Source of the DNA: Acanthococcus lagerstroemiae
Taxonomy: Eukaryota > Arthropoda > Insecta > Hemiptera > Eriococcidae
Direction of reading: 5' to 3'
Length of the DNA: 64,000 bases
Assembly: GCA_031841125.1 (NCBI GenBank)
Contig: CM063110.1
Location: forward strand, 34,425,214-34,489,213
The position numbers and the translations under genes were made by a program. Below are positions 1-11,600 of this stretch, piece by piece (position 1 is the first letter of the stretch; each line of letters begins with the position of its first letter). The notes beneath the pieces are model-generated. The model was not told the DNA's origin. It did no database searches and saw only the letters and a list, made by a program, of their open reading frames with translations.

Positions 1-175
1 TTGCGAAGGTTTGAATATATGTTTTGTAATATTAGATTGTTTATCATAATTGTAATACGAGCTGGTGAAGTGTATACTTATACCGAATCTCTGTAACAAA
101 TGATTGCGTGATTATGAAGAATGCCTAATGGTGGATTTACACCAGCGTCACTAACAAGTGTCTGAAAAATAATGT

Positions 176-281
176 TACCGTCAACTGGGGTAATATGGAC
201 CACTCATGACTTGTTATAGGAGTGCTAGTATTGTTATCAGTGGCCGATATTACCTATCCAATATTACCCCAGTTGATGGTA
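176..281. repeat. Short foldback (inverted repeat)
   Basis: Arms of about 25 bp at 176-200 and 256-281 are inverted copies sharing CAACTGGGGTAATAT, with a loop of about 55 bp. A related word, GTCAACTGGGGTAA, recurs at about 25603. This looks like a miniature foldback element or the ends of a small MITE. Confidence 0.6.
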
Positions 282-1619
282 CACACTAATAGCAATTTTC
301 TTTACACCAGATTTGTCTCTGTAACACGTTCTACGAGAACAACTACGTATCTATGTTATTATTTATCTGATTTGAATCGGATATGTAAGATGTTTTACAT
401 TGAGTTTTTGGTGTCTAAGGAAGTTTTTGCTCTAAACAAACATGTGAGTTACAAAATGTTACTATCCTATGTTACTCGATGCAAATCTACCATAATGTGC
501 ATGTCAGTCAATCCTCGAGATTTATTTATTTCTCAGTTCTGTGCTTGACAGAAATAGAACTATGATGATCATCCCTCTTGGCCAAATTTAATATTTTATG
601 TTACTGCGAAATGCAACACAGAAGTTGAATAATTACGTGCTAATTTCTCCTGATCCCCGAACAGATGCAGACAGCGGTTTCTGAAAACAATATCTCAGCA
701 GAACTGGGGTATAAATAATCGCATAGAATGTCTAAAAAGAAACAGTAACCATCTTTTGAAGTAAGAGAGGTATAAGATCGCCATGTACAACCTTCTTTAA
801 TCAAAATTGATACGATAATGTAACTAGTAACAGTTCAGTGAGACAATAGTACTACCTGATGACATATTGAATTGAAATTCATTTTCTCTGCTCTGTCTCA
901 CAATTTTTCTTATTTTACTGTGCGCCCCCGTCAAATCGGTCACTGCCCATTCCCTTCATTAATGAATTATTTAAAACTTCACTATTTTTTAGGTTAGATT
1001 TCTAGAAAGTAGATACCGAATCTTTTCAAATGACGAAACGAATTATACAACTCGTCATTAGGTACTACGAATCCTACAAGTAACAAGTAAGTACTTTTTC
1101 ACGTGGCTAGGTACTGAAAAATCTTTTTTATAACGTTTATTTACTATATGGAATCCAAACGAGCCGAAACTGATAGGTATACATATATTTCTTCTCTGAT
1201 GATTTCAGGAAGGCACAAATGTGTCGTATAGGTTCTATCCAGACAAGTCGAAACACTGAATCTTTCATCTTCATCGAGGGCATGGAAAAATGGAAATCAG
1301 CAGTACGGTGTGTCTGTCGACCTTAAAATACTACAGCGTTTCTTCGATTTCGTATTCAAATATGTTTTTACGTGCGAAACTGAACTATACCCAGTGGAAA
1401 CAATTTTATTCAATCCTAAATGTTGATAATACTAACCGGTTCCGTTAATTTCGTTACTTGTAAATTTTATAAATCATCAATTTACGTGCTTAAGTTAATG
1501 ATTTCTCTGGATGTAAATATGCGTTCCTCATTCCAGTGATAAGATAAAATAGGCCAGTTTGGAAAGCCAAGCAAGCATATACCTACTTTGTACAAGCTTC
1601 TCAATTTTTCAATGTCCTC

Positions 1620-2020
1620 TTCTGTTCTTTTTCAAAGATCAAGACTCAGTTTCTTCTTACTGAGAAAAGAAGAGAGGAAGTTTTCTCCTTTTTTCGTAAA
1701 TAAATGAAACTGTTTCTCATTGCTCAAAGACAAGAGCCCAGTTCTGCACTTAAACGAAAAGGGGGAAAATAATCTTTCTCGAGGAAATGAATAAGTTTTT
1801 ATTTTTCAAGGAATGAAACGAATTTCTTTTCACTCTTTAAAGAAAGTGACTTTTTTCTTCGTTTTTCTTGGGGAAAAAAAAAATCCGGTTCTCCAAAATG
1901 GAATAGTTCATTTCTCCTTTCTCAGTGAAAGTAAGGCCGTTTTTGTCACTGAGGAAAAGGAAGAATCAATTTTTCTTCTCTTTCCTCGAGGAAAAAAGAA
2001 CAAGTTCTTCTTTAATGTTT
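1620..2020. repeat. GAAA/TTTC low-complexity tract with self-complementary words
   Basis: Dense alternation of TTTCTC and GAGGAAA words (for example TTTCTCGAGGAAA at about 1776, TTTCCTCGAGGAAA at about 1982) makes many short palindromes. The open frame on the plus strand here is a composition effect. It may be a diverged tandem array, but no clean period was found by eye. Confidence 0.45.
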
Positions 2021-3339
2021 GAATTTTGATAAGTAGTGCACCATTTTACATTTTATTGATTTTAAATGTGAAATTTAGATTTAGGGGACCGCTATGTGAA
2101 CAGATCCGTAATTTGATGGAGAATAAGCTATTATTTACCACTACTTCTATCAAGAAATTTTGAGTGCCAGTGAAGAAAATAGGAACAAGTCAATAAAATA
2201 ATAAAGACGAGCAGTGTTTTTTTTTTTGCTTGTTAACAATAATTTGTATCGTGTGTTTTAGTTGGATTTTTGATGTTTCTATCCTCATGAACATGTTTTT
2301 CATATCGGTCCGCCAGATTGAGGATAGTTCATTTAACTTTGAGTTTTCAAGTCAATTTTGCTAGATTTTCGAGTCTGAATCCAGGTCGGATCAAAAATTC
2401 ATTGCGATTTTCGAAATCAGCCTGCCAAAAATACTCCCACTGCAGCAGTTTTTGGGGTTCTCTAATGTTGAGTTTTTGTTGGAAGTTCCTCAAGGTTATA
2501 TTTTGGATTTTAGGCCGAATTCAAGGTGGGATCAGAAATCTGATTTGATATTCAGGATCAGCGATCCAGAAAACCCATATTCGGATACTTCTTCCGACTT
2601 TTCCAGTGTAGTCAGTTTGGGCTCTGTTGGAAGAAGGGAAGGTCGAATTTAGCACCTGAATGGTTGTCAGATCAAAAACCCTATTACATTTTTTATACCA
2701 ATAACCCCCCCCCCCCCCTTTAAAATCGATTCTTCTTCCATTTTTTAATTTATTTTCTAGCAAAGCTAATGGAACCCTACAGGGAGGAAATCGAATTTGG
2801 AGCCCAAATCTGAGTTGGATGAAAACTCTCACGCGACGTTCGGAATCAATGATATAACAAAAACTAAACTTCTACAAGTATTTCGATAGTTCGTTTGGAA
2901 AACCCTCAGCCATTGTAAAAGAAAAGGTGGTAGTATGTTCTAGTCTCCCTTAGTGCAGAGAATGTATTTTTTCACTACAAAATGAAAACTGACCTTGCTG
3001 AGACCATGCTTTGCTGCCCATTGATCCGAATGCGCATTCAAAAATGAAGAGGGCGAAGGGTGCATTTCTTCAGATACCTTGGAATGATTCTCTCATTCTA
3101 ATGACATGATATTTATAGGAAAGTTGGGCGAGCAAAGCGAGCACAGAATATTGTGCTATTTCTTGTTCTTGAATAACAACATTTTATTATTCGCAGTTAG
3201 TTGTTTGGGACATGCCTCGTTCGTCCTACAGGTAATGCGCCCATATCCATTTTGCCCTATGGATAATACACCCTTATCCGTGCGCAAAATTATATTTTCC
3301 GACTCCTTACCTGTGCAGTCAGATATTGCATGGCAATCG

Positions 3340-3882
3340 CAATAAAAATTAGAATAATAAAGCAAGTGAATTATGATTATTATTATAAAACACAAAATTC
3401 TTTATAAATGATAAAATCAATCCGCCTCTTACTAAGCTCAACAAATTTAATTACTTTTTAGTAAAAAACTGATTTTCGTCAAATAAAAACGACATCGTAC
3501 GTACAGTACACAATAGAAAGCCAAGCAGTGGGAATCTCTCAACGTGGCGATGGACCTAGCCGGCGAAATACGCTACCACACACTCACCAGATATTCTTGT
3601 GTGCATGTGTGAAACTTGTTTTCTATACACCCTAGTCAATCTCTTTTTTTGTAGAAGTACTCCCTTACAATATCTTGTGAGCAGCGGGTACGCGAAGTTG
3701 TGACATGTAGGATGCGCTGCACAGTGACGACGCAGTAGGAAAAAAACTAATTTTTGTGGAAATTAATGCGAAAAAATAGAATTTTAATACCTATCTGTAC
3801 AAAATTATAAAATTTCTCTTTTTCCCTCTATTTTTCTTGGTACATCGCCGAGTGACTAGATGTACCAAAGGATTCGCCACTG
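3340..3882 (-). mobile_element. hAT-like element copy, one end identified
   Basis: About 540 bp are closely similar, in opposite orientation, to 41035-41565. The shared end reads CAGTGGCGAATCC on the minus strand (GGATTCGCCACTG, 3870-3882), the same terminal inverted repeat as the complete hAT element at 41035-41988. The other end and an 8-bp target duplication could not be located, so this copy is probably truncated or rearranged. Confidence 0.75.
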
Positions 3883-3896
3883 CTTCCATCCTCATA

Positions 3897-4532
3897 TGTG
3901 ACGCGCCATGAGAAACCATACCTTCGGGTGAAAAAGTTGTTTTAAAAAAAAAACGCCAAAACAAACACCTTGAAAAATTGATTTTGATCAAAAATGACTT
4001 TTTGCCGGAAATGTGTTTTAGAGTATCTGAAGAACATTTTAGGCACCCATACTCGCTTGTTTCGTTGTTTACTTGTTTGATTTTTATAATTTTTGTAAAA
4101 AAAATTATTTTTTTAATTTTTTGTATGATAGATTTTTTTTTATAATCAACGTTATTTACATACATTTTTTTAATAATAAACTTTATTTGCATACATTTGT
4201 CAGTTTTATTTTAGCAAACCTGAAACCTACACCATTGAATTCCTCATAAAATTTTACTCGAATGGTTGGGAGGGGGCTAATTTTCAATCATAATACCTTC
4301 GGAGAACTTGGTAATTTAAGCAATGTCCGAACGAAAAACTTTAAAGCTGTTTTTCTCGAAAAGTACTTTTTAGTAGTTTCCAATTTCAAAATGGCATATC
4401 TCTGAGAATTTTGCTCCGATTGAGCTGCGGTTTGCGGCATTGGATTCTCCATGCTTTTCTCTATTAGAATCAGTCAAAATTTCATTTTCGACCCTCTTCA
4501 CCCGAAGGTATGGTTTCTCATGGCGCGTCACA
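3897..4532. mobile_element. MITE with 36-bp perfect TIRs and TA target site
   Basis: The 36 bp at 3897-3932 recur exactly as the reverse complement at 4497-4532, beginning TGTGACGCGCCATGAG. Both outer flanks are TA (3895-3896 and 4533-4534), fitting the Tc1/mariner TA duplication. The 636-bp body has no transposase. It sits 14 bp beyond the hAT-like end at 3882. Confidence 0.85.
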
Positions 4533-4775
4533 TATGTAGGCTCCTTTGAAACTTTTCTAAGCTTTTGTTCAAAACTATTTGTCTAACGTGATCAAGACTA
4601 TTTGAGATTCAACCAAAGGAACTGATTTTGACCTTGCATCCTACATTTGATACAGTAAGTTGATTTTGAAGGTTTACTTTCCAATAAGAACGCAGTTTTT
4701 TTCTGGAGAGTTACGATAGACGAGGGAATGTGTTTCGGTGCCTCTTCTAACCTATATGATGGTAAGCAAATTCTT

Positions 4776-6697
4776 GGTTTCACGACATATTCTCTAAACC
4801 AACTTCTCTAAAACCTTTTTCTCTAATAAAAAAATTCTCTAACGCCAAATTCTCTAAAAGGAATTTTCCCTAAAAAAAAATCTCTAACGTTATTATTTCG
4901 TCATTTTCTCTAATTCTTTTTTGAAAAATGATTTTATATTTTGATTTTATGATATATCTACATTCGCCGCAATTGTACGTAAGTACTCGAGTAGTGGCTT
5001 CGTTTCGTATTCCGCGGCGATGGACTCTAATCTTCGCTGCAGATCGTGCCATTTCTTTGCAGGGGCCGCCTTTAATTTCTTGCCCATTGATAGCTCGCTG
5101 ATGCAGATCTCGGTGAAACCTTGTTCTTTCTGTATTTCCGTGATCGCTGTGTAAATATCCGGATGGTGTTTACCAACAACGAGTCGGAAGCGGTTGTGCC
5201 ATCCCTCCGACACGTTGTTGGTACGGTACGATTTATCCAGAGCCGTTGCGAACTGGTTCCATAATGATATCGGATATCTGGGCCGCGTGCCTCGGCGTCT
5301 ACCTCTCGTAGTTCTCCTGGAAATAATCGTAGACACCAAGCAGTTCAGCCGGGCATTCGCGTCGTAATTCAGTGAAGGCGGTTGATACATCATCCTCGGG
5401 CACAAAAGCTAGTGCCAGCAGCATATGCGTGAATCGTTTTACGGATCTATCCACTGGGTCTCGGTACTGTTCTTGTAGTCCAGCGGCTTGAACCCGTCTG
5501 TAAATTATCTGGCCTAAATGGAAGTAGCAGCCTGAGCGAGGTACTCCAGGAAAAACCATTTCACAAGCATTGAGAATTGCCAACTCGAAGTCACACATTA
5601 TTTTCGTAGGAACGCATGGTGTTATGTTGAATCGATCGACAGCAGCCTTCACCGCTTCCAACATTTCTCTGTAGAGCTCAGTCGTCTTCCCTGACAGGAA
5701 TGCGTAGACCAACGGTACCGCGACGATTTCCTCTGGATGACCTGCACGTGCTCGTAGACCCATAATCGTGAACAGCTGGGCAAAGATACTCGGTGCTGTC
5801 TTGAATGTTCCATCGAGGAACCACGTGGCGCTGTGGCACAACAGCTCAATGTTCTTTCGAGTTGCGAAAACAATGACTCTTGGTTGCACTACTTCATCGT
5901 GCTCTTCTTCGGAATCGGACTCGGAGTATTCGTCTGACGAATCTTCAACGGGAGGACCGGAATCGTGGAGGAGGAATTGTTCATCCAGCAATGTTTTTTT
6001 GTACCTGTCCGGTATTTCCTTCAGGTGCCATCGTTTTGTCGGAGCTGCTGGGAGGTCTGTACGACGCACTCTCTGCACAGTTTGCACAAGCGATGGCTGA
6101 GAGGGTAGTTGGCTCAGCACTTGTTCGCTGACACCCTGAAGTTCGGTCCGTAACAGTTGCGACGGCGGTTGTTCTGGATGCGCCTGTGCTTTTCGTTTTA
6201 TACGCCGTGTCAGTTCCTCCGCCATGATTTCATCTGTGTTCGGCAGATGGGCATGAGGCGAGGCAGCCGGGCCCTTGAAAATTGTTACGGGACCGAGTGC
6301 TGGGTCGCTGGTTACCGCTCGGGCGTTACACTCTTTACGGTAATACTTCCGGCATACCCAGTATGCACGGCCTTCGGCTAAACGCGAGCGTTGATAAATG
6401 TACCCTTCTAGGAACATTTGCTTGTCCTTGATCTCTGCCATTGTCAACTGATATATGAGAAGTATGTCGCAGCAACCCGGGGTCTTCTCTCACTTTTTTC
6501 GCTTCTAGGCAATTCGAAATTCAATGTACCACTTCTGCTTTAGAGATACTTCATTTTCGGAAGAAGTGTTGTTCGAGAAATTGTCGTGTAGAAAATGTCG
6601 TTAGAGAAATTTGTTAGTAGAGAATATGATTTTGGAGAATTTTGCTTTAGAGAAATTTGACTTTAGAGAATGTGGTTTAGAGAATATGTCGTACAAT
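4776..6697 (-). mobile_element. MULE (Mutator-like) DNA transposon with 9-bp TSD
   Basis: A 1922-bp element. The 20-bp sequence ACGACATATTCTCTAAACCA at 4782-4801 recurs inverted at 6673-6692. The outer 5-6 bp differ between the ends. Direct repeats CAAATTCTT flank it at 4767-4775 and 6698-6706; 8-9 bp is usual for Mutator-like insertions. Both ends carry subterminal arrays of TTCTCTAA (left, about 4790-4918) or TTAGAGAA (right, about 6540-6690), five to seven copies each, which are likely transposase-binding sites. It encodes the frameshifted transposase described separately. Confidence 0.9.
4947..6447 (-). pseudogene. MULE transposase with FLYWCH zinc finger, one frameshift
   Basis: The protein would cut and paste the surrounding element. 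The first frame (6447 to 5299, 382 residues) starts MTMAEIKDKQ. It has an N-terminal FLYWCH-type finger with YWVCRKYYRKEC and PHAHLP as the C-C-H-H ligands (residues about 10-65), a linker with an acidic run, then the MULE domain: FLDGTFKTAP (first Asp), MCDFELAILNA (second Asp) and GCYFHLGQ (C-x2-H). It stops at 5299-5301 after ENYER. The sequence continues in another frame from about 5328 to 4947 with RRRGTRPRYPISLWN and TNNVSEGWHNRF, the usual third acidic region. A single-base indel near 5300-5330 explains the break. Everything else looks intact, so the copy is young or recently inactivated. The alternative, a programmed frameshift, cannot be excluded. Confidence 0.92.
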
Positions 6698-7060
6698 CAA
6701 ATTCTTAACCCTCCTCCAGATGTAATTCCATCCGCCAGGAAGAACGAAAGTACCTATATGAAATACACTGAATATAGCCGCCACTAATGATTTATATTTT
6801 TATTCATAACCCCCCCCCCCCTTCTCTGCATCGCTATTCTTCGGCTTAGTGGAGGAAGGACGAGAGCGAATTTATTTTACGATTGTGTTGATTCATTAAA
6901 ATTCGTTCATAGATGAGGTACTTTGGGAGGGGGACTTACAGTTTTTAGAATTAGCATCTTACGTCATGAAAAGGGCAAGAGAAGAAGAAACAATTGTGTA
7001 CTGCCTCCTGCAGAAGTCATAATCGCTGCCTCCGGTTGGCTCTGGGCATTTCAAACTCAT

Positions 7061-7155
7061 TGTCAATTTTCTGTATGTAGGGTGTGCCAATTCACAATTT
7101 CTTCTTCTGTAGTCCAGAACGCTTTCAGCTGTTACGCCATCTTTAGTGAAGTACC
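7061..7155. repeat. Single arm of the foldback repeat seen at 61711-61873
   Basis: TTCTGTATGTAGGGTGTGCC, followed by ATTCACAATTTCTTCTTCTG and GCTGTTACGCCATCTTT, matches one arm of the hairpin at 61711-61873, here without its inverted partner. The minus strand reads KDGVTAESVLDYRRRN in an open frame. I do not recognise it as a known protein. Confidence 0.65.
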
Positions 7156-8540
7156 CTAACACTTTTCTCTTTGTCATCCTGTATTTATTGTGATATGTAT
7201 ACCGTATGGTGAACCTATTTATTTGGTGTGTATTTCTATTTGTTGTCTGTGGTTGTGTAGTCCATTCAATCAGTGAGTGTTGTTATGCTGTTAACTGGAA
7301 TAGGTTCTCGCTTTGGAAGTTACGAGTAGTTGTTGGGGTCATTATCAACCACACGAAAACTTTACTCTTTTTTCGTGGCCCTCAGATGAGAAAACAAAAT
7401 TATGAACGTTCTTCCTCCGAAGCTCAGAATGCGTATAATATGTACTGTCAGGGTAGCCGTACAAATAAATATTTAATGCCGAAATATTTATCCATGTTTA
7501 TGGGCGCTACCAGACTTCTTCTAGGGCACATTTCTTTGTTAAAATGATGGATTATTTGAAAATCAAGTGAACAAATGCGGTATCCATATTTATTGGGAGC
7601 ATTACTTCACCCCCTTTCGTCAAATCCGATATGATTTACCTCCCACTGCCCGTATAACCAGACTAAGACCTTTTTTTGGTGCCCTTTGTGGTTCTTTTTT
7701 TTTTTACTTTTTGGGCGTAAAATTTGCAATTCTGCGCCAAATTATCCCTCCCCCTGGAATGGAGGTCACGTTACGGACACTTTATTACTCCTGTCACATG
7801 AAACGTTCCGATTTTTGGCACCTGTTTGCCAAATTGCGGTGTTTATGCTGACATCGGTAAGAGTGGATCATCACTGTTGCTAATCCTCTGTTGATTGATG
7901 ATGTGGCCAATGAGCGCCGACAGGATCGCTATTGTAGCACACGAATTCAACTTCGCGTTTTGATGAAGGAATGTAATGGTGCATTATTTTTTTAAAGGTG
8001 GTTCTTGTCAGTAATTTTTTAGGGTTGATTTTGGAATTTATAATGAATATAGAAGGCAGATGCCACCCAAAGGGCTCGGAGCCGCGAAGCTTACTGTACT
8101 AATTTTTTCTTAATTTTATTTTTTTTTACTAAATCTGAAACAGACGAGTTTAGGAATTTTAGCGTCTGTATTCTCAATCAGATTGGTGATATTTGTACGA
8201 CTTCGCCATGTTTTCTTGTTTTATGTACTCGCATTCGAAGTCTTCCTCTTACAACATTCTGTGGGTATCTCGTATAAAATCGCGGCCTCTATCAGAATAT
8301 TCGGTCTCTGAAGTGGGTCGTGTATAGTTGATATGAACATTCGCCAACATAGTCGGCGTCTTCCTGTGACATAATCCGACATCAGAACTGTTGATAATTA
8401 GGTATTATTATGAATATTCAGCTACTCAAACCGGATCAGTGTGTCCCTTGGCTGAGCTATTATTATCGACTGAGGTATAATAAATCGTCAGTGTACACGT
8501 TAATGCATTTTTTAAATTTCATTTTGCTTGTTTGTTACAG

Positions 8541-8680
8541 GTTCTAAACGAGAGATCGTGAGAGAGACCTCACCATGCGACAATTCGGATGATTCTGGTC
8601 TTGGAATTGAGAACAGTCCGGATTATCTGTACAACCCAGCCATACCCCATCCGTCAGTATTCAGATTCGCAAGTTCTCAG
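8541..8680 (+). CDS. NFAT: NFAT exon 1 (first visible)
   Basis: This exon follows a TTTGTTACAG acceptor and ends at CAG before GTAAAT. It enters in phase 1 and leaves in phase 0. It encodes about 47 residues beginning [20 protein letters not shown] and ending VFRFASSQ, rich in acidic and Ser residues. An in-frame ATG at 8528 lies in the preceding intron sequence, so I treat it as an intronic coincidence because a good acceptor sits between it and the exon. The acidic DNSDDSGLG segment resembles the region preceding the Rel domain in insect NFAT proteins, which is recollection rather than alignment. Confidence 0.85.
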
Positions 8681-11600
8681 GTAAATATGCTGGGCTTTTA
8701 TTTACCCGATGAACCCACATGTATAGATATAGGAAGTCCGAATTCATATCTGATATAGATTGGTTTTTTATCGTTTATATTTTTGTATTACCTAATATCG
8801 GATCACGTCCAAAGCACGAGCACTTGTAGTGTTTACAACACAACCAGTTTGTTCTGGTTCTGCTCTGTTTTCTCTCTCTTTCTTTCTTTCTTTTTAATTA
8901 CTGCAGGCCATTAATCGCGCCCGAACTAATGCAAGAAAGTCGTAGTGAGTTCCAATGAAGTATCGAATCTCTGTATTTGTTTATGATAACTTTGGTCCTG
9001 TACTAATTAGCTAAATTTACCAAACGGTGTGCCAAATTGGTTGAAATATTGGTACGTTTATTTAATCTTGGATGAATATAGATAAAATGAGGTTAATTTT
9101 AGTATCACAATCTTTTGTGGGCTTCTTAATGACTGTTGTGCCTTGTTTCGATACAGCGAAATAGGTAATTGAATTTTATTATGATAACAAAATTGTTAGG
9201 CTTCGCTGAATCTGGTATATGTAAACAGAATGAGAAAGACCGCAATACTTGCGAACGGGGGATAAATTTCGTTGATTCATTTTTGTGAAATACTTTTCAA
9301 AATCTCGCAATACACCTCGGGGTAGCAGCGGGGAACTAGATGTGCGGCTTGAAAATTGCCTGTTCCGCAGGATTATGGTCTAAAAGGAACATTGGCACTT
9401 TGGTTCAGGGTATTTGGCTTGAAACGGGCGCCTGGAATATAAAGCATAAAAGGCGATAAGAAAACGGGATGAAGAAAAAAACAGGGCAGGGTGACTCGAC
9501 GCTTTTTGAAAATCGAACAAGGTACTGAAAGAGGTTCTTTGGATCCATGATTTGAGCATTTGAGTTCGTTCTCGATTTTTTTTTTTTTTTCAGAATCAAC
9601 ATTTTTAACTTTAGAAAGGCCGAAGCCGTCTCAGTTTGGAAAATCACACTATGTGTCAAGATAAAATGTTTTTGTGTCGTGATTTCGAATAACTAAACAG
9701 AACTTTGTTTCAGTACCTTATTCGATTTTTTCAAAAGGCCGACGTAAGAATTTGAGACCACTGAACACTGGGTACTAAAAATTAGAAATCTAGGCTTGGA
9801 ACTTCTAAAAGGTCATAATAAATCATATTCAAAAGTATGTACCTATAATAATAAGCATAACTATAATGATCTGCTGGAGATGAATTCCACCGTCGACCTT
9901 CTAGATCCTGACTCCAGGTCCCGATTTCGGGGAATTTTCAAATCCATTCGCCGATGAACAGTTCGCTAAGACTAGATCACATGAAAAGGCTGAGAGAGGG
10001 CAGAGGGAGCACCGCATGACATGACAGAATGTGTGAGGGATTGTGATTGTGTTGGAAGTAGAGGCAGGTGTTGAATAGAATGACGCTAAGTCGGAATCGA
10101 ATATGATGCTGTCATATGCGAGCATATCTGTTGAGTAGATGTGGTGTGTGGCTGAGTAATAGCAGTATACTGAGGGTATGCTGACTATGTATGTAAGTGT
10201 AAGAGTACTCAACATAATATGTAATTTCTTGTACTGTGCTTTTATTTTCCCCCCTGCCTGTAATTGGCCTTCTTGGCTGTTGGTAGGGGGAGTAAAATGT
10301 ATTCATTTATTATTTATAATACGCTCTCTAGTAAGGACTAACCTCATCACGCACCGTCCGTGAGCGTCCATTTGACATCCTTTTTCGCTGCAGGAAATTT
10401 TTAACCAAATGGGACATCCATACTGAGTATAAACCTGATCTGCCGAAATTTCGACGTCTATTGATGGCCATAACGACATCTATCGTTAGTCCATATATAT
10501 GCGACAAAAATAGACGTTATTTTGACTAAGAAGAAAAGTCGGAATTACGGTAAGTCAGTTTTTCTAATCTATATGAATGTCTTATTCAAGGATTACACGA
10601 CTCAGAAAATTTTAAAGCTTTTTCGTACTAGAATTGTCAAAGTGTCATTATTAGGTCGATGAGACTGCGTGGGTTAGGAACATGGAACGTATTGTTCGTT
10701 AGTCCCCTGAAAATTCTATATTTTTAGACTGAAGTGAGAGTCCTTTCAAACCACATTGGAGATGATTCCGCCCCTTGTAGGCGTGAAATTTTGATGTCTG
10801 AAATCGGAACCAGATCAAAAACCTGAAGTAATCTGGGCCATTCTTAAAAAAAAAAAAGCCGAATTGAAGTCTTGGCGCTTTAATTGGTTTACTGAGTTTT
10901 GTGTAATTTTTTTGACCATGGTCAGTTTTTTAAATTGTGAAGTACTGAACGAGAATTGGTTCTTCGTAAACAGTTTGAAAAAATATTCTCATCATATCGA
11001 ATTACGTAGAAGTATGTTTATTTTTCAAAACATTGTATATACGCAGTGGCGTCAGAACACGGCTGAAGTACAGGGGTACAGTGTACCCCCCTAAAGGAAA
11101 ACTGTCGCAGCAGAGTGGTTTAGTATACAGGTTAATTATTTGTACTCTCACTTGGTAGAACGTATAGCGACACACGCATGCCGAAGTGGATCCCCAGACA
11201 CCGCACCCCTGGTCCCGGAAACTATCCTTTCGAGTATCGCATCGGTGATCAGAAGGGACGCTTTGAGGCTGGCTCGGGCCCCCATTTCATCTCTTCTTGA
11301 CGTGGATTCGCGCTGTCCTGCCAGAGCCACTATGGGACACCTTACTGACTGTGGCAACGCTCATCCAGCATTAACCTGGAATTCGGGTGACCCTCAGCCG
11401 GACTGTGCTTCCTTCCTTCACTCCTGACCGTCTCGTCTTGGTACGTGTGGTGACTCAGGAAGGTGGTGACAGGATCTGTAAGAGCTGCAGCAGCTCTAGG
11501 ATTTGTCTCACCTCCAGAAAAAAAAGAGAAAAAAATTAAAAAGTTGTAAGCTACTCAGGAAGTTGATAGAAACCCGCACTGAGAGATTTTAGAGACGAGA

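Larger units (their letters stand above)
1..8540. other. Upstream intron or 5' region of NFAT, no exon identified
   Basis: No exon, promoter or start codon of the NFAT gene could be placed here. The only long coding signal is the MULE transposase at 4947-6447. The rest holds a foldback at 176-281, a GAAA/TTTC low-complexity tract at about 1620-2020, a diverged repeat with recurring GATCAGAAATCTG-type words at about 2320-2840, a C14 tract near 2705, hAT-like and TA-flanked elements at 3340-4532, a foldback arm near 7065, and otherwise unremarkable AT-rich sequence. Confidence 0.6.

Noticed and set aside
8528..8540. ATG as the NFAT start codon
   Set aside because: A strong splice acceptor ends at 8540 and the sequence before it looks like a polypyrimidine tract rather than a 5' UTR; an alternative first exon cannot be wholly excluded.
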